A stretch of 64,000 bases of DNA from Leptospira sp. GIMC2001 (GCF_028462125.1 NZ_CP115468.1:1352012-1416011), one strand, 5' to 3'; positions 43,677-53,288 are shown, counted from the first letter of the stretch. Notes: generated from the letters alone by a model not told the origin. Translations and numbers: made by a program.

Positions 43677-44156
43677 TCAAAAATCTTGCCTTAGTTTATT
43701 GTATTTTCTTGAATAAAACATTGTTAATAAAATATATATTAAAGATATTAAAAGTACAATTGCAAAAATTCTATGTGAAAATTCTGACTTTCCATAAGTT
43801 AGCGTATTGATATTTTTAAAATCGTTCCATAAATGATGTCCATTGCATATATGCAGACCTTTTATTGTTACAAAATAAAAATAATTTGGCAACTTGAATA
43901 AATAATATATACTAGTAAATATATGGAAATAACCTAATCTCCAGAACTTAGGGCTAAATTTAAAAATTGGGAAAATACAAATAGAAAACAAGAATACTAA
44001 ATATAGACTAACGTATAAAGAACCATCAAATCCGTCAGAGCCACCTTGAGTGCATGGATCAACTTCTGATAAACCAGGTAAAAGAATTAGAAGATAAGAT
44101 ATCATCCAACCAAAAATTGATATAAAATTAAGAAAAAAGGATATTATTTCCTTCAT
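43677..44156 (-). CDS. Hypothetical membrane protein (159 aa)
   Basis: From the ATG at 44156 (MKEIISFFLNF), about four hydrophobic spans are visible, with a CTQGGSDGFDGS loop after the first. Not recognised. It lies 40 bp upstream of the peptidase gene in the same cassette, which suggests but does not prove a joint function in the envelope. Confidence 0.6.
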   Translation of the reverse strand: MKEIISFFLNFISIFGWMISYLLILLPGLSEVDPCTQGGSDGFDGSLYVSLYLVFLFSICIFPIFKFSPKFWRLGYFHIFTSIYYLFKLPNYFYFVTIKGLHICNGHHLWNDFKNINTLTYGKSEFSHRIFAIVLLISLIYILLTMFYSRKYNKLRQDF

Positions 44157-44181
44157 TTTTTTTAATTTGAGCAATTTCGAA

Positions 44182-44391
44182 TAACGAGGAGCGTTGCTGC
44201 CGTTCGGGATAGCTGAGCCCAGCACCATTTAGTGACCTATGCGAACGTTTGAAATGGTGCTGGGCGTTAGCGTTGGCACGAGATTGCTGTGAACGAAGAG
44301 AACTAAGCAATCTTAGTGACACCCGAATGGGTCTGAAGCTCCGCTTCCTTAAAGACAAAGGAGCGAAGACGTTTCCAGTAACGCGGAGTTA
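44182..44391 (-). repeat. attC-like site 40 (family F, CAGCACC stem)
   Basis: GCGTTGCTG / CAGTAACGC arms. It is the attC of the cassette 44392-45175. Confidence 0.88.
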
Positions 44392-44430
44392 TTCGAAGTC
44401 AGCACTTAGATTAATTAAATATTTAAACTA

Positions 44431-45132
44431 CTAAATAAATAAACTCTTCAATTGAGTTCTGAATTCATCACTTGCTTCTTTAATGAATTTATTTTTTACT
44501 TCATCAACTGTGCTATCAACATTCCAAATAGTATTAAACTCGAGAATAATGGTATCACTTTCGTATGAAGCCTCTTTATAGAGATATCCATTTCTAACAT
44601 CAAAAATCAAAATTTCTGCTGTATACTGATAATTTGTATCAAGATAAGGTAATATAAATATTGGAACTATAAAAATATTAAATGCAGAAAATATATTAGG
44701 TTTTCTTGTAGCATCGAAATCCGAAGTTGTTACAATTAATAGATCACATTTTGCTCGTGCTGCGAATAATCGAAGACTGCTTAAATTTATCTGGTTTCTT
44801 TCTTCTGAATAATATGATCTTCTACTACGAGATGAGAATCCTTCGATTAGATTCTTTGGAATCTTATAATTTAAGCTAATATTTGGATCTGTAAACATGA
44901 TTTTTTCAGGGATTTCATCGACCCCCAGATTATACCATGCTATCCGAGATGGTTTTCTTATTTGAGGTTTCGCTTCAAATGCTCTTCTAATTTCTTCATC
45001 ACTGATAACTCTATCATCGGGAGAATCAATGGTTCCAGAAGGTGAATAGGATCTTGAAGTACCACAATTAGAAAAAGTTAATAACGGCAATATAATTAGA
45101 CATATTAAATATTTTAACATTAGTTTATTCAT
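44431..45132 (-). CDS. Hypothetical lipoprotein (233 aa)
   Basis: The signal MNKLMLKYLICLIILPLLTF is followed by the lipobox SNC and a serine-rich linker (GTSRSYSPSG). The mature domain has RAKCDLLIVTTSDFDATRK and IFIVPIFILPYL, a pattern like GNA1162- or TRL-type lipoproteins that bind outer-membrane partners; the match is loose. Single gene of its cassette. Confidence 0.65.
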   Translation of the reverse strand: MNKLMLKYLICLIILPLLTFSNCGTSRSYSPSGTIDSPDDRVISDEEIRRAFEAKPQIRKPSRIAWYNLGVDEIPEKIMFTDPNISLNYKIPKNLIEGFSSRSRRSYYSEERNQINLSSLRLFAARAKCDLLIVTTSDFDATRKPNIFSAFNIFIVPIFILPYLDTNYQYTAEILIFDVRNGYLYKEASYESDTIILEFNTIWNVDSTVDEVKNKFIKEASDEFRTQLKSLFI

Positions 45133-45175
45133 TTTTTCCTCAGTACTAGTTATTATTCATTGCGCTGATTTCGAA

Positions 45176-45386
45176 TAACGAGGAGTCTACCTGCCGTTCG
45201 GGATAGGTGAGCCTCTGGTTTCCCGAGGGAGTCCCCGACCGAGGAAAAGAAACCTGAGGCGTTACCTTTGGCACGAGGTTGCTTCGAGACAAAGTCGAGA
45301 ATTGCAACCGTAGTGACACCCGAATGGACCCGAAGCTCCTCTACATAAGGACAAGGAGCGAGGGTTTTTACAGGTAGACGGAGTTA
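45176..45386 (-). repeat. attC-like site 41 (family C)
   Basis: GTCTACCTG / CAGGTAGAC arms; at 211 bp the longest uninterrupted site. It is the attC of the HEPN/Toprim cassette. Confidence 0.88.
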
Positions 45387-45491
45387 TGCGAAGGAGCATG
45401 AATTTTTCATAAACTAACAAAGCATAAAATTGTATTGTTTGCCAAATTTTTTATTATATACTGATTACCTGGGTAAAGCGAGGGATTTACA

Positions 45492-46784
45492 TTAAATAAC
45501 CGGGTATACCATTCCGGCATTTTGGATAAGCGCATCAAGTAATTTCGTAAGCTTAGAGATATCATAGCTACCGTTTCGCAGTGTATTTTCTGACTGATCG
45601 TAAAAATGTTTTGAATATGATTCTTTGAAATCTAACACACCATGCCAAGTATTGATGTCTTTTTTAAAGTTGCTCCATGTGACCTGAGGGGCGGGATATT
45701 GATCTAAACTAAGGTCAAGATAGCATTCAATCGCGGCGGCTCGTCCATTTATATCAGATAAGTTTACACCCTCGGGGCCGCGTGTTGCAAAAGTCTTAAA
45801 TTCCATTAGATCAGGCAAGAGCATTGTTCGCATATTCCTTGGTAGTTTCAAATTTTCAAGCCTTCGAAAAGCGTCTATACCCTCAGCATCGTTGTCAAAA
45901 ACGAATAAGACCTTATTGAGAACCTCAATTCGCAAAAGCCCCTCTGCGAATTTAACTAGATTGCCAGTTCCCCAGAAATGATGGCGTTCGTCTACATCCA
46001 CAAAATTAAAAAAATCTGCTATATCCGGACGTAGGACGTCGAGCGACCGCCGAAGGATGCGTGCGTCGGATGCTCCTTCGGTTGCTATCAACACTTTTTG
46101 TCTTTGCTGCGCTCTTGGCTGGAATGCTTCACGTTCCACCCAACCTGCATGTACAATTGGGCCAAAATTCCAAGAAACCTCAATTTCTTCATTAGCCTTG
46201 TTCAGTGCAAAAATCTGAAGCATAGATTCCGCACTCAGAATGCATACTCGTTCTGATAGGAAACTAGTTTCTGACCAATAAGAATCATTATATCCGATCC
46301 TTGGAATTCTCTTAAAAGTGTCAGAATCAGCGGCAAAACGGCCCTGAGAAATTCTGTCTCGGTCTGGCGTATCATATTCGATATAGCCACTTTTCAAATC
46401 ATCCAGCGGATAGCGACAAGCCAAACTGCAGAATTCTTCAAACGTGAGATATTCATTTCCTGTCTCTTCTAACTCACTATAGCTCGACATTTCAACCGCT
46501 TCATCGACTATTGCTTGGTATTCCGCTCGTGCAGCTTCAAGTGTGAAACCGAGTATCTCAAGACGAGGTATAATTCGAGAGAGTGACCTTACATAAAGTT
46601 CTTCAGCTTCAATAAGCTCCTCTTTTTCTTCCGGATGCTCATCGTAATAATCGTAATCTATTGAGTCTGACTTGCGACGAAATAAGTCATCCTCTTGAAA
46701 TAAATATCCGTAATCTTCTCCCATGAAGTTTTTGGAGTAAGAAAGGGATACGTTGCCGATGCAAAGTTCAATGGAAGTTCCCAT
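45492..46784 (-). CDS. HEPN/Toprim-associated protein (430 aa)
   Basis: The N-terminal 200 residues (SIELCIGNVSLSYSKNFMGED onwards) match the HEPN/Toprim N-terminal domain. Residues 230-330 form a Toprim fold with E236 (IATEGASD) and D297/D299 (FDNDAEG), the metal-binding acids. A nucleic-acid-cleaving defence role is inferred. Base composition is clearly richer in GC than the rest of the window, and lysine/asparagine codons are rarer, pointing to recent acquisition. Confidence 0.84.
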   Translation of the reverse strand: MGTSIELCIGNVSLSYSKNFMGEDYGYLFQEDDLFRRKSDSIDYDYYDEHPEEKEELIEAEELYVRSLSRIIPRLEILGFTLEAARAEYQAIVDEAVEMSSYSELEETGNEYLTFEEFCSLACRYPLDDLKSGYIEYDTPDRDRISQGRFAADSDTFKRIPRIGYNDSYWSETSFLSERVCILSAESMLQIFALNKANEEIEVSWNFGPIVHAGWVEREAFQPRAQQRQKVLIATEGASDARILRRSLDVLRPDIADFFNFVDVDERHHFWGTGNLVKFAEGLLRIEVLNKVLFVFDNDAEGIDAFRRLENLKLPRNMRTMLLPDLMEFKTFATRGPEGVNLSDINGRAAAIECYLDLSLDQYPAPQVTWSNFKKDINTWHGVLDFKESYSKHFYDQSENTLRNGSYDISKLTKLLDALIQNAGMVYPVI

Positions 46785-46909
46785 TTAAAACATTTTCCTA
46801 AAATATTTGATAATACAACCCATATTTTCTACATTTGTTGATGCGAAGCATCTTAAAATATATTTATTCTTTTTTCATGAATTTGTGAATGCAAAAATGC
46901 TCTTTCGCA

Positions 46910-47040
46910 TAACGTTTCAGACTACCCGACGTAAATTCGAGCCGAGTCTCGAAGAGACGTTAGCGCTGAATTTATGTGTCGTAGACCAAGCTCTGCAGTC
47001 GCTTAAGCGACAATCAGAGCGCAGTGGGTAGTCGGAGTTA
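46910..47040 (-). repeat. attC-like site 42 (family E)
   Basis: GACTACCC / GGGTAGTC arms. It is the attC of ORF-less type III copy 3. Confidence 0.9.
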
Positions 47041-47285
47041 TTTGTAGTTTTGGCACGCTAACTTAAAATTACTGTCTTTGAGAAAACCGCGATCCGACTG
47101 AAGCATCTTCCTACATTAAGAATTTGCCGAATTCTCTCAATAAACTTTCACTTTCGGAGATAATGCACTTAGCATAATTGAATCGTGCAAGTTTAAGCCA
47201 AGCTAATCCATAATACTTTCTGATTTATTAAGCGGTTTTCGAAAAGAGTTAAACCCGACTTTCACCTAGAAGCCAAAATTACAAA
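47041..47285 (-). other. ORF-less cassette, type III, copy 3
   Basis: 245 bp, closely related to 27250-27494 with the same terminal stem (TTTGTAGTTTTGGC type). The inner GAGAAAACCGC / GCGGTTTTC pairing is kept. No ORF. Confidence 0.82.
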
Positions 47286-47493
47286 TAACGAGGAGCGTTA
47301 CTGCCGTTCGGGATAGCTGAGCCCAGCACCATTTAGTGAGCTATGCGAACGTTTGAAATGGTGCTGGGCGTTAGCGTTGGCACGAGATTGCTTGAGCAAA
47401 GCGAAAAAGCAATCGCAGTGACACCTGAATGGGTCTGAAGCTCCGTTTCATTAATGACAAAGGAGCGAAGACGTCTCCAGTAACGCGGAGTTA
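47286..47493 (-). repeat. attC-like site 43 (family F, CAGCACC stem)
   Basis: GCGTTACTG / CAGTAACGC arms. It is the attC of the VapBC cassette 47494-48320. Confidence 0.88.
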
Positions 47494-47506
47494 ATCGATG
47501 TGGCTC

Positions 47507-47896
47507 TTAAGAATATAGTTTAAGATTCAAATTCTTACTCATTAATTCAAAATGCCTATCTAAAGAAAACAGGATTGAATTATTTTGAATTGCATTCTGT
47601 GCGATAATAAGATCTGGAATTCCAACTTTGTTAATTCCGCTTTTAATGTTCAAAATTTGGTAATTAATAATTTGATCCCACTGTATATTCAATTGAAATT
47701 TTGGAACTATCTCCAAACAGTTCTTTAATTTTGTAAGTTTATTAAAAATGATAAGAGGAAACAACTCTGCCAGAATTAGATCATTCGTAAAAATAATGTC
47801 TAGTTCAATTAATTGGTCAATGATCTTTTCCACATGAGAATTTCGACCTCGAAAATAATCGATCCAAACCGAAGAATCTACTAGAACACGATTCAT
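47507..47896 (-). CDS. vapC: VapC-like PIN-domain toxin
   Basis: A 129-residue PIN ribonuclease: VLVDSSVWIDYFRG (first Asp), NDLILAELFPLI (Glu), KVGIPDLIIAQNAIQN (Asp) and FSLDRHFELM (Asp): all four acidic positions are present. It overlaps the vapB stop by 4 bp. Confidence 0.9.
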   Translation of the reverse strand: MNRVLVDSSVWIDYFRGRNSHVEKIIDQLIELDIIFTNDLILAELFPLIIFNKLTKLKNCLEIVPKFQLNIQWDQIINYQILNIKSGINKVGIPDLIIAQNAIQNNSILFSLDRHFELMSKNLNLKLYS

Positions 47897-48084
47897 CGAT
47901 TTCGCAATTCATCAAGGTTAATATCCAAGGAAATTGATCCTTTAAATTTCTTAAGTCCTTTTAATTTTTCTTTTCTAATTAAACTTACCAGACCTTCTTT
48001 TACAACATCCGTCTTAGTTTTTAGATGAGTAAGTTTCATCGCCTCTAATAACAAATCTTCAGGAATATCAATCGTTGTTCTCAT
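47893..48084 (-). CDS. vapB: VapB-like antitoxin (ribbon-helix-helix)
   Basis: 63 residues from MRTTIDIPEDLLLEAMKLTH, the standard VapB start (DUF2191 type). The ATG at 48084 is preferred over the one at 48093 on that basis. The C-terminal LKKFKGSISLDINLDELRNR is the toxin-binding tail. Two ATATGCAT repeats (48086-48093, 48108-48115) just upstream may be the operator. Confidence 0.87.
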   Translation of the reverse strand: MRTTIDIPEDLLLEAMKLTHLKTKTDVVKEGLVSLIRKEKLKGLKKFKGSISLDINLDELRNR

Positions 48085-48085
48085 T

Positions 48086-48115
48086 ATATGCATAAAATAA
48101 TAATAACATATGCAT
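48086..48115 (-). promoter_or_regulatory. Paired ATATGCAT repeats upstream of vapB
   Basis: Two exact 8-bp copies with 22-bp centre spacing (about two helical turns) at the vapB start, a plausible VapBC operator. Confidence 0.5.
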
Positions 48116-48320
48116 TGTAAATCTAATTTTTATGTCATAGGTTGTCAAATGTAGGGATTGCCATTAGCTCTTGTAAAAATCGTCTTAATTCTCTTTAACC
48201 AATAGAAATTTCATTCTTCGCCTTAAACGAAGAAATCATCTTTAGACAAAAAGTTAAAAACATAATCTTTGATACGAAGAACAGTCGATTAGTGCAAAAC
48301 AATCTTTTTGCCATTTCGAT

Positions 48321-48469
48321 TAACGAATGAGCTTGCCGACGTTCCTCGTAGCTGAGCCTCCAGAGGAGGCGTTAGCGTCGGCACGTCTTCTTGCTTTTGC
48401 AAGAAGCGTGACGAGAAGAATGTGTCGAAGACCGAGCCGGTATTCCGGCGATGCGGCAAGCGAAAGTTA
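48321..48469 (-). repeat. attC-like site 44 (family A)
   Basis: GCTTGCCG / CGGCAAGC arms. It is the attC of the cassette 48470-49732. Confidence 0.9.
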
Positions 48470-48486
48470 TTCGCAGTTTCCTTGTT

Positions 48487-49710
48487 TTAGATTTTTTTCT
48501 CATTTTTAGCTATCGATTCCAAGATCCAATTAAAGATAGATTTTCTTATAATTCTTATAGACTCTTTCACTAAATAATTTTGTTTATGAAAATCTATATT
48601 AGTTAAGTGGTCTACTCTAAAATTCTCCTCATCCAGTTTTAATGCTCCTGCATGGAAATGTGCAGAACGAATATCATCATGAATGAAATTGATAATATCC
48701 TCAACGTCCTCTTTGTAATTTTTAGTTATAAAGTCTTTAAAACCTTTATATTCTCCTTTAAGTGATTTTGTTATAGCATCAATCGAAGCGTAAAAATATG
48801 AAATCATGGCGGTATTGTAAAACTGACCAACATTCAATCCTATTTGATAAAGTGTTGCACATCTATCAAAGGCCTTTTGGATTTTTTGATCAGAACATTT
48901 TATGACTTTTAGGATTTTTCTTGTTTCAGTTGGGCAAGAAAAATCGTTGTTGCCGATGAACTCATATTGGAAAACTGATCCTCTGAATTCTCCCAATTTG
49001 CAAATAGTATTCTTCTTTGGCATTTTAACTTGATGATTAAAATCATAAAGGAGTGTTGATTCACGAAACTGTTTTATTCCATTTTTATCATGTTTGCTGT
49101 ACCATTTATATTTTTTAGATGGTTTATACAAACCAATGTTCAGAAGTAAAGATAAATGAGCGGTAAACAACGAGGCTTTCTGTTCAGCCAGCAAAACAGC
49201 ATGTGAATCATCGATGGCATCGATTTCTTGATCAATGACAACATACCTTTCACTTCCAATTAATTGTGAATCGTCTTCAGGCATTAAAGGGGCAAATCTA
49301 AACCCGGGAAGCCAATACTCACCGTTCAGATTTGTTCCAGAAATCGCCGCAAAATAATTTCTAACAAAAAACTTTTCTTTTTTCTGCGAAATTGTAGATA
49401 AAAGAACTTCATTAATGAAGTTGCTTAATATAGTTCCCCATTGGTTTGATTCCTCATGAGAATCTGCATAACTCTCAATGCTTTGCAAGCAGCCTTCATG
49501 ATTAAAAGACAACTTTAAATTGATAATAAAAAGTTTTTCTTTAGGGTTTGCGATTCCGAGTCTCAGGTTGGATTCATACCCGCTATCTGAAAAATGTCCT
49601 CTCCCACCTGCATCGAAAAGACCAAGAGAATTATTTCTTAAAGCGGCATAAAAGTAATTCAGAAAGTCTTTGGTTGCTTCAAGATTTAGGTCTTTTGTTG
49701 CTATTTTCAT
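48487..49710 (-). CDS. Hypothetical protein with ApeA-like HEPN C-terminus (407 aa)
   Basis: No full-length family recognised. The last 100 residues (LYQIGLNVGQFYNTAMISYFYASIDAI, then DIRSAHFHAGAL) have the helical pair and R-x4-H motif of ApeA-like HEPN domains. The N-terminal 250 residues form a beta-rich sensor-like region. Together with 2658-3977 it suggests a cassette-borne class of long HEPN effectors. Single gene, 22 bp from attC. Confidence 0.62.
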   Translation of the reverse strand: MKIATKDLNLEATKDFLNYFYAALRNNSLGLFDAGGRGHFSDSGYESNLRLGIANPKEKLFIINLKLSFNHEGCLQSIESYADSHEESNQWGTILSNFINEVLLSTISQKKEKFFVRNYFAAISGTNLNGEYWLPGFRFAPLMPEDDSQLIGSERYVVIDQEIDAIDDSHAVLLAEQKASLFTAHLSLLLNIGLYKPSKKYKWYSKHDKNGIKQFRESTLLYDFNHQVKMPKKNTICKLGEFRGSVFQYEFIGNNDFSCPTETRKILKVIKCSDQKIQKAFDRCATLYQIGLNVGQFYNTAMISYFYASIDAITKSLKGEYKGFKDFITKNYKEDVEDIINFIHDDIRSAHFHAGALKLDEENFRVDHLTNIDFHKQNYLVKESIRIIRKSIFNWILESIAKNEKKI

Positions 49711-49732
49711 TTGTATTTATGGAAATTGCGAA

Positions 49733-49884
49733 TAACGAATGAGCTTGCCGACGTTCCTCGTAGCTGAGCCTACCAAAGGCAGGCGTTAGCGTCGGCACGT
49801 CTTCTTGCTTATGCAAGAAGCGTGACGGAGAGGAATGTGTCGAAGACCGAGCCGGTATTCCGGCGATGCGGCAAGCGAAAGTTA
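49733..49884 (-). repeat. attC-like site 45 (family A)
   Basis: GCTTGCCG / CGGCAAGC arms. It is the attC of the two-gene cassette 49885-50893. Confidence 0.9.
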
Positions 49885-49898
49885 GCCGAAGTGCACTT

Positions 49899-50045
49899 TT
49901 ATCTACAGTAACTCTTATCAACATAAACTTTGTTACCAGAAGAATTAATATAATAACAGCCACCTCGTTTGCCAGTAATATATGTCCTACTGTATATTGA
50001 ACTTGCAAATAAAAATAATACAATGTAAATAATTTGTTTTTTCAT
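49899..50045 (-). CDS. Small secreted protein with PBCV-type basic adaptor motif (48 aa)
   Basis: ATG at 50045, stop TAA at 49899-49901. A signal peptide (MKKQIIYIVLFLFASSIYS) leads a 29-residue mature peptide, GKRGGCYYINSSGNKVYVDK followed by SYC. This matches the PBCV_basic_adap repeat (RGGCYYI-S-G-K-YVD-S-C) found in secreted bacterial and viral proteins. Two cysteines may pair. It shares a cassette with the channel gene upstream. Confidence 0.82.
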   Translation of the reverse strand: MKKQIIYIVLFLFASSIYSRTYITGKRGGCYYINSSGNKVYVDKSYCR

Positions 50046-50111
50046 ACCGATTCCTTTTCTTTAAAGATACACTTCTTAATTCTTAAATTAAGCATACTAA
50101 ATAAATCAAAC

Positions 50112-50816
50112 TCAATTTTTATCTTTTCTTGATTTTATTAAGGCTGAGGCAAATAATCCAGCAGGAACTGCAACGATTCCTATTCCAATAATAATAACAA
50201 AAGAAGTAAATATTTTTCCTCCTGCTGTAATAGGATAAATATCTCCATATCCTACAGTAGTAAGAGTAGCCATGGACCACCAAAGACTGTGAAAAACTGA
50301 AGCAAACACTTCTGGCTGCGCTTCATTTTCAAAATAATAGATTCCAACAGAAGACAAATAAATGACGACAGCTGAAACCATGCTAATAATGACTAATTCT
50401 TCTTTGATTGATATAATTGACCTTTTTAAATTGATTATCGCTTCATTGTATCGTATTAATTTTAGAATTCTAAACAGTCTAAACAATCTAAGAATTCTTA
50501 GAGAACTTAAATTTATTCCAAGTGATAAATAAAATGGTAAAATTGCGATTAAGTCGATTAACCCATAAATAGAAAAAATGTATCTGACGGAACTTCTCGA
50601 AAATATTAATCTCAACGCATATTCAATTGTAAAAAGTATTGTTATTATTACTTCTAAAAACTCTAAAGTATTAATTGTTTTTTCATCCAAATTTGGTAAA
50701 GTTTCTATTGTAAAAATTAAAATAGAAAACAATATTATTCCATAAATAAAAAAAGAAAAATATTTTCCCTGCTTGGATGTGTAGTCCAAAATCATTATTT
50801 TTACATAATTTAACAT
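50112..50816 (-). CDS. Voltage-gated-like potassium channel (234 aa)
   Basis: Six transmembrane segments. An arginine-rich S4 (residues 107-122, RILRLFRLFRILKLIR) and the selectivity filter TVGYGD (187-192) mark a Kv-like K+ channel of the inner membrane. Length is standard for bacterial KvAP-like channels without a cytoplasmic domain. It has 77 bp upstream to attC site 46 and is followed by a small secreted-protein gene. Confidence 0.92.
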   Translation of the reverse strand: MLNYVKIMILDYTSKQGKYFSFFIYGIILFSILIFTIETLPNLDEKTINTLEFLEVIITILFTIEYALRLIFSRSSVRYIFSIYGLIDLIAILPFYLSLGINLSSLRILRLFRLFRILKLIRYNEAIINLKRSIISIKEELVIISMVSAVVIYLSSVGIYYFENEAQPEVFASVFHSLWWSMATLTTVGYGDIYPITAGGKIFTSFVIIIGIGIVAVPAGLFASALIKSRKDKN

Positions 50817-50893
50817 ACTGATATGATAGCCTGTAATCTTTAGATAATCTTGTTTTTATATGAGAAAATGTTCTATTTTAAGTGTATTTCGGC

Positions 50894-51042
50894 TAACGAA
50901 TGAGCTTGCCGACGTTCCTCGTAGCTGAGCCTCCATAGGAGGCGTTAGCGTCGGCGCGTCTTCTTGCCCTGCAAGAAGCGTGACGAAGAGGAATGTGTCG
51001 AAGACCGAGCCGGTAGTCCGGCGATGCGGCAAGCGAAAGTTA
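50894..51042 (-). repeat. attC-like site 46 (family A)
   Basis: GCTTGCCG / CGGCAAGC arms. It is the attC of the PIN/Phd cassette 51043-51925. Confidence 0.9.
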
Positions 51043-51060
51043 GCCGCTGTAATTTATAAT

Positions 51061-51459
51061 TTACCAGGTCGTTCTAAGTCCTTTAATCTTTAATTTAGAA
51101 ATAATTGCATCTTTAGAAATCAAAATAAAATTTCTTTTAATCGCAAGGTAAACTAAAAATAAATCAAATGGGTCTTTATGTCCAATTAAATCAAACATTG
51201 AAAAATTTATTGCTTCTTCGCTGGATAAATCTATTATTTCAATGCTCATTTGATTTAAAAGTTTTGGAATTTCTTCTGATTTGAATCCTGAAATTGTCAA
51301 TTTTTTCAGCCGAATTTTTAGGGCAATTTCCCATAAAGAAAGACTTGTTACAAATATACCATTGTTTGGATTTTCTAAAATTCTTTGAACATTCTTACTA
51401 AGCTTTTCAGGATTTGAAATGCTCCAAAGAATACAATGAGTATCAATTAAATAATTCAA
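51061..51459 (-). CDS. PIN-domain toxin (VapC/PIN_4-like)
   Basis: 132 residues: YLIDTHCILWSISNPEKLS (first Asp), SLWEIALKIRLKKL (Glu), LIGHKDPFDLFLVYLAIKRNFILISKDAII (Asp residues). The DTH-LLW and DPFDR-like motifs place it in the PIN group usually paired with Phd/YefM antitoxins, as here. It overlaps the antitoxin stop by 4 bp. Confidence 0.9.
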   Translation of the reverse strand: MNYLIDTHCILWSISNPEKLSKNVQRILENPNNGIFVTSLSLWEIALKIRLKKLTISGFKSEEIPKLLNQMSIEIIDLSSEEAINFSMFDLIGHKDPFDLFLVYLAIKRNFILISKDAIISKLKIKGLRTTW

Positions 51460-51695
51460 TTTAAATTCAATAATTCTTCTTCAGTCATCTTGAAGTTATT
51501 TGAGAAAGCGACTTTCGACTTTCCTTTAAGAATGCCTATTGCTCTTTTTCCTCCTTTAATCTCTTTCAAAGGCACAATCTTAGCTACTGGCTTTTTATTT
51601 TTACCGAATAGTATTTTTACCTCTTCCCCATTCTTAACTAATTCAAGTATACTAGAAAAATTACTCTTTAATTCACCAATTGGAAAAGCCTTCAT
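51456..51695 (-). CDS. Phd/YefM-family antitoxin
   Basis: 79 residues from MKAFPIGELKSNFSSILELVKNGEEV, with FGKNKKPVAKIVPLK: the Phd/YefM N-terminal DNA-binding domain. The tail GILKGKSKVAFSNNFKMTEEEL binds the PIN partner. A TTGAC/GTCAA palindrome at 51716-51730 lies 21 bp upstream. Confidence 0.9.
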   Translation of the reverse strand: MKAFPIGELKSNFSSILELVKNGEEVKILFGKNKKPVAKIVPLKEIKGGKRAIGILKGKSKVAFSNNFKMTEEELLNLN

Positions 51696-51715
51696 GATTT
51701 CACAATCCTTTGTAT

Positions 51716-51730
51716 TTGACTACTTGTCAA
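51716..51730 (-). promoter_or_regulatory. Phd/PIN operator palindrome over the -35 box
   Basis: TTGAC-TACTT-GTCAA; on the minus strand it contains TTGACA, a consensus -35 box. Confidence 0.6.
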
Positions 51731-51925
51731 GTAAAATTTTGCTATCATTTAAATCAAACTTACTAAAATAACGAAACATATGTATTCTTATGGCGAACCT
51801 GCAATAACTTAAGAATGTAGATATTAATAACTGTATAAATCAATAACATAAACATTGTAGAAATATATTAAAATAATAAATGTATTCAAGTTCGTCATAG
51901 ATTATGGTCTTTCAATCATGGCGGC

Positions 51926-52056
51926 TAACGATTCAGACTACCCGACGTAAATTCGAGCTGAGTCTCGAAGAGACGTTAGCGCTGAATTTATGTGTCGTAG
52001 ACCAAGCTCTGCGGTCGCTTTAGCGACGTTCAGAGCGCAGTGGGTAGTCGGAGTTA
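51926..52056 (-). repeat. attC-like site 47 (family E)
   Basis: GACTACCC / GGGTAGTC arms. It is the attC of ORF-less type III copy 4. Confidence 0.9.
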
Positions 52057-52302
52057 GTAGTAGTTTTCGCACGCTTGCTCGAATTTTTCTTTCTTTGAGA
52101 AAACCGCGATCCGACTAAAGCATCTTTCTACCTTAAGATTTTGCAGACTTCTCTCAATAAATTTTCACTTCCGAATTAAATCTAAATAGCATAGTTGAAT
52201 CGTTCAAATTTAAACTAATCAAAACCTTATTACTTTTTGATTTATTAAGCGGTTTTCGAAAAGAATAAATCCAGACTTTCAATTAAAAGCGAAAATTACT
52301 AC
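52057..52302 (-). other. ORF-less cassette, type III, copy 4
   Basis: 246 bp, almost identical to 58909-59154 together with its attC. Terminal stem of the GTAGTAGTTTTCGC type. No ORF. Confidence 0.82.
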
Positions 52303-52486
52303 TAACGGTCTGACTATCCGACGTAAATCCTAGCTGAGTCCAGCACCATTTAGTGAGCTATGCGAATGTTTAAAATGGTGCTGGACGTTAACGTTGGCAC
52401 GCATTCTTGCCTTGCAAGAATCGTGACTAGGATTTATGTGTCGCAGACCAAGCCTGTATTTCAGGCGCAGCGGATAGTTGGTGTTA
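52303..52486 (-). repeat. attC-like site 48 (family B, CAGCACC stem)
   Basis: ACTATCCG / CGGATAGT arms. It is the attC of ORF-less type I copy 5. Confidence 0.88.
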
Positions 52487-53104
52487 TCTGTAGCCGCCAT
52501 CTTCTCGGCACGGAAGCCGACTTTTTTAGACAGTATTCTTAACGCCTTTCATTATTTTCAATTCAAATAAGAGCAATTTCATTCTGAAATAAAATATTAT
52601 CTCTTAAACTTCACATCCGTCACTGAATCTTTCATTCTTTCAATCCTGAAGACGCTGATAGGCGTTTAAAAATTGCGTATAACATATAGCTTATACGTAA
52701 TGCGAAAATCGGAATAGCAAAACTTTGTTGAAAAATTAAACGTGAATACTTTCCTTTTTTTATATTTCAACAATCGCAAGTGAAAAAGCATTAACCAACT
52801 TAATTGGTTTTCCGCTATTATTTTCTTTATAAACTGAGGACCTAATTCAATTTGGTGAATTTCAAATTAGAGAAGACAACAATATTGTAATAATGAAAAG
52901 CAAAACTGAAATCTGAATGAATCTTCTTTGATCTTTTGTAAACATGAAATTAGCTAAAACATCAATATCATTTGAACAAAACCTTTAATTCAAATTCTAT
53001 TTAGTTATTACAATAATGGGCGTTTAAAACTCTCTTTCTTTGAATTAATTCTTTTTAATTTAAAAAAAGCGGACAGGAAGTCCGCTCTTAAAGGCGGTTA
53101 CAGA
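52487..53104 (-). other. ORF-less cassette, type I, copy 5
   Basis: 618 bp, a diverged relative of 7508-8127. It keeps the ATTGCGTATAA / TTATACGTAAT hairpin near 52671-52701 and the entry-side terminator. No credible ORF. Confidence 0.78.
53061..53086 (-). terminator. Intrinsic terminator at the entry of type I copy 5
   Basis: Stem AGCGGAC/GTCCGCT (53068-53086) followed on the minus strand by a T7 run. Confidence 0.75.
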
Positions 53105-53288
53105 TAACGAATGAGCTTGCCGACGTTCCTCGTAGCTGAGTCCAGCACCATTTAGTGAGCATTGCGAACTTTTAAAATGGTGCTGGACGTCTGCGTCGGC
53201 ACGACTTCTTGCCTTTGCAAGAAGCGTGACGAAGAGGAATGTGTCGAAGACCGAGCCGGTATTCCGGCGATGCGGCAAGCGAAAGTTA
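53105..53288 (-). repeat. attC-like site 49 (family A, CAGCACC stem)
   Basis: GCTTGCCG / CGGCAAGC arms. It is the attC of the two-gene cassette 53289-54734. Confidence 0.88.
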
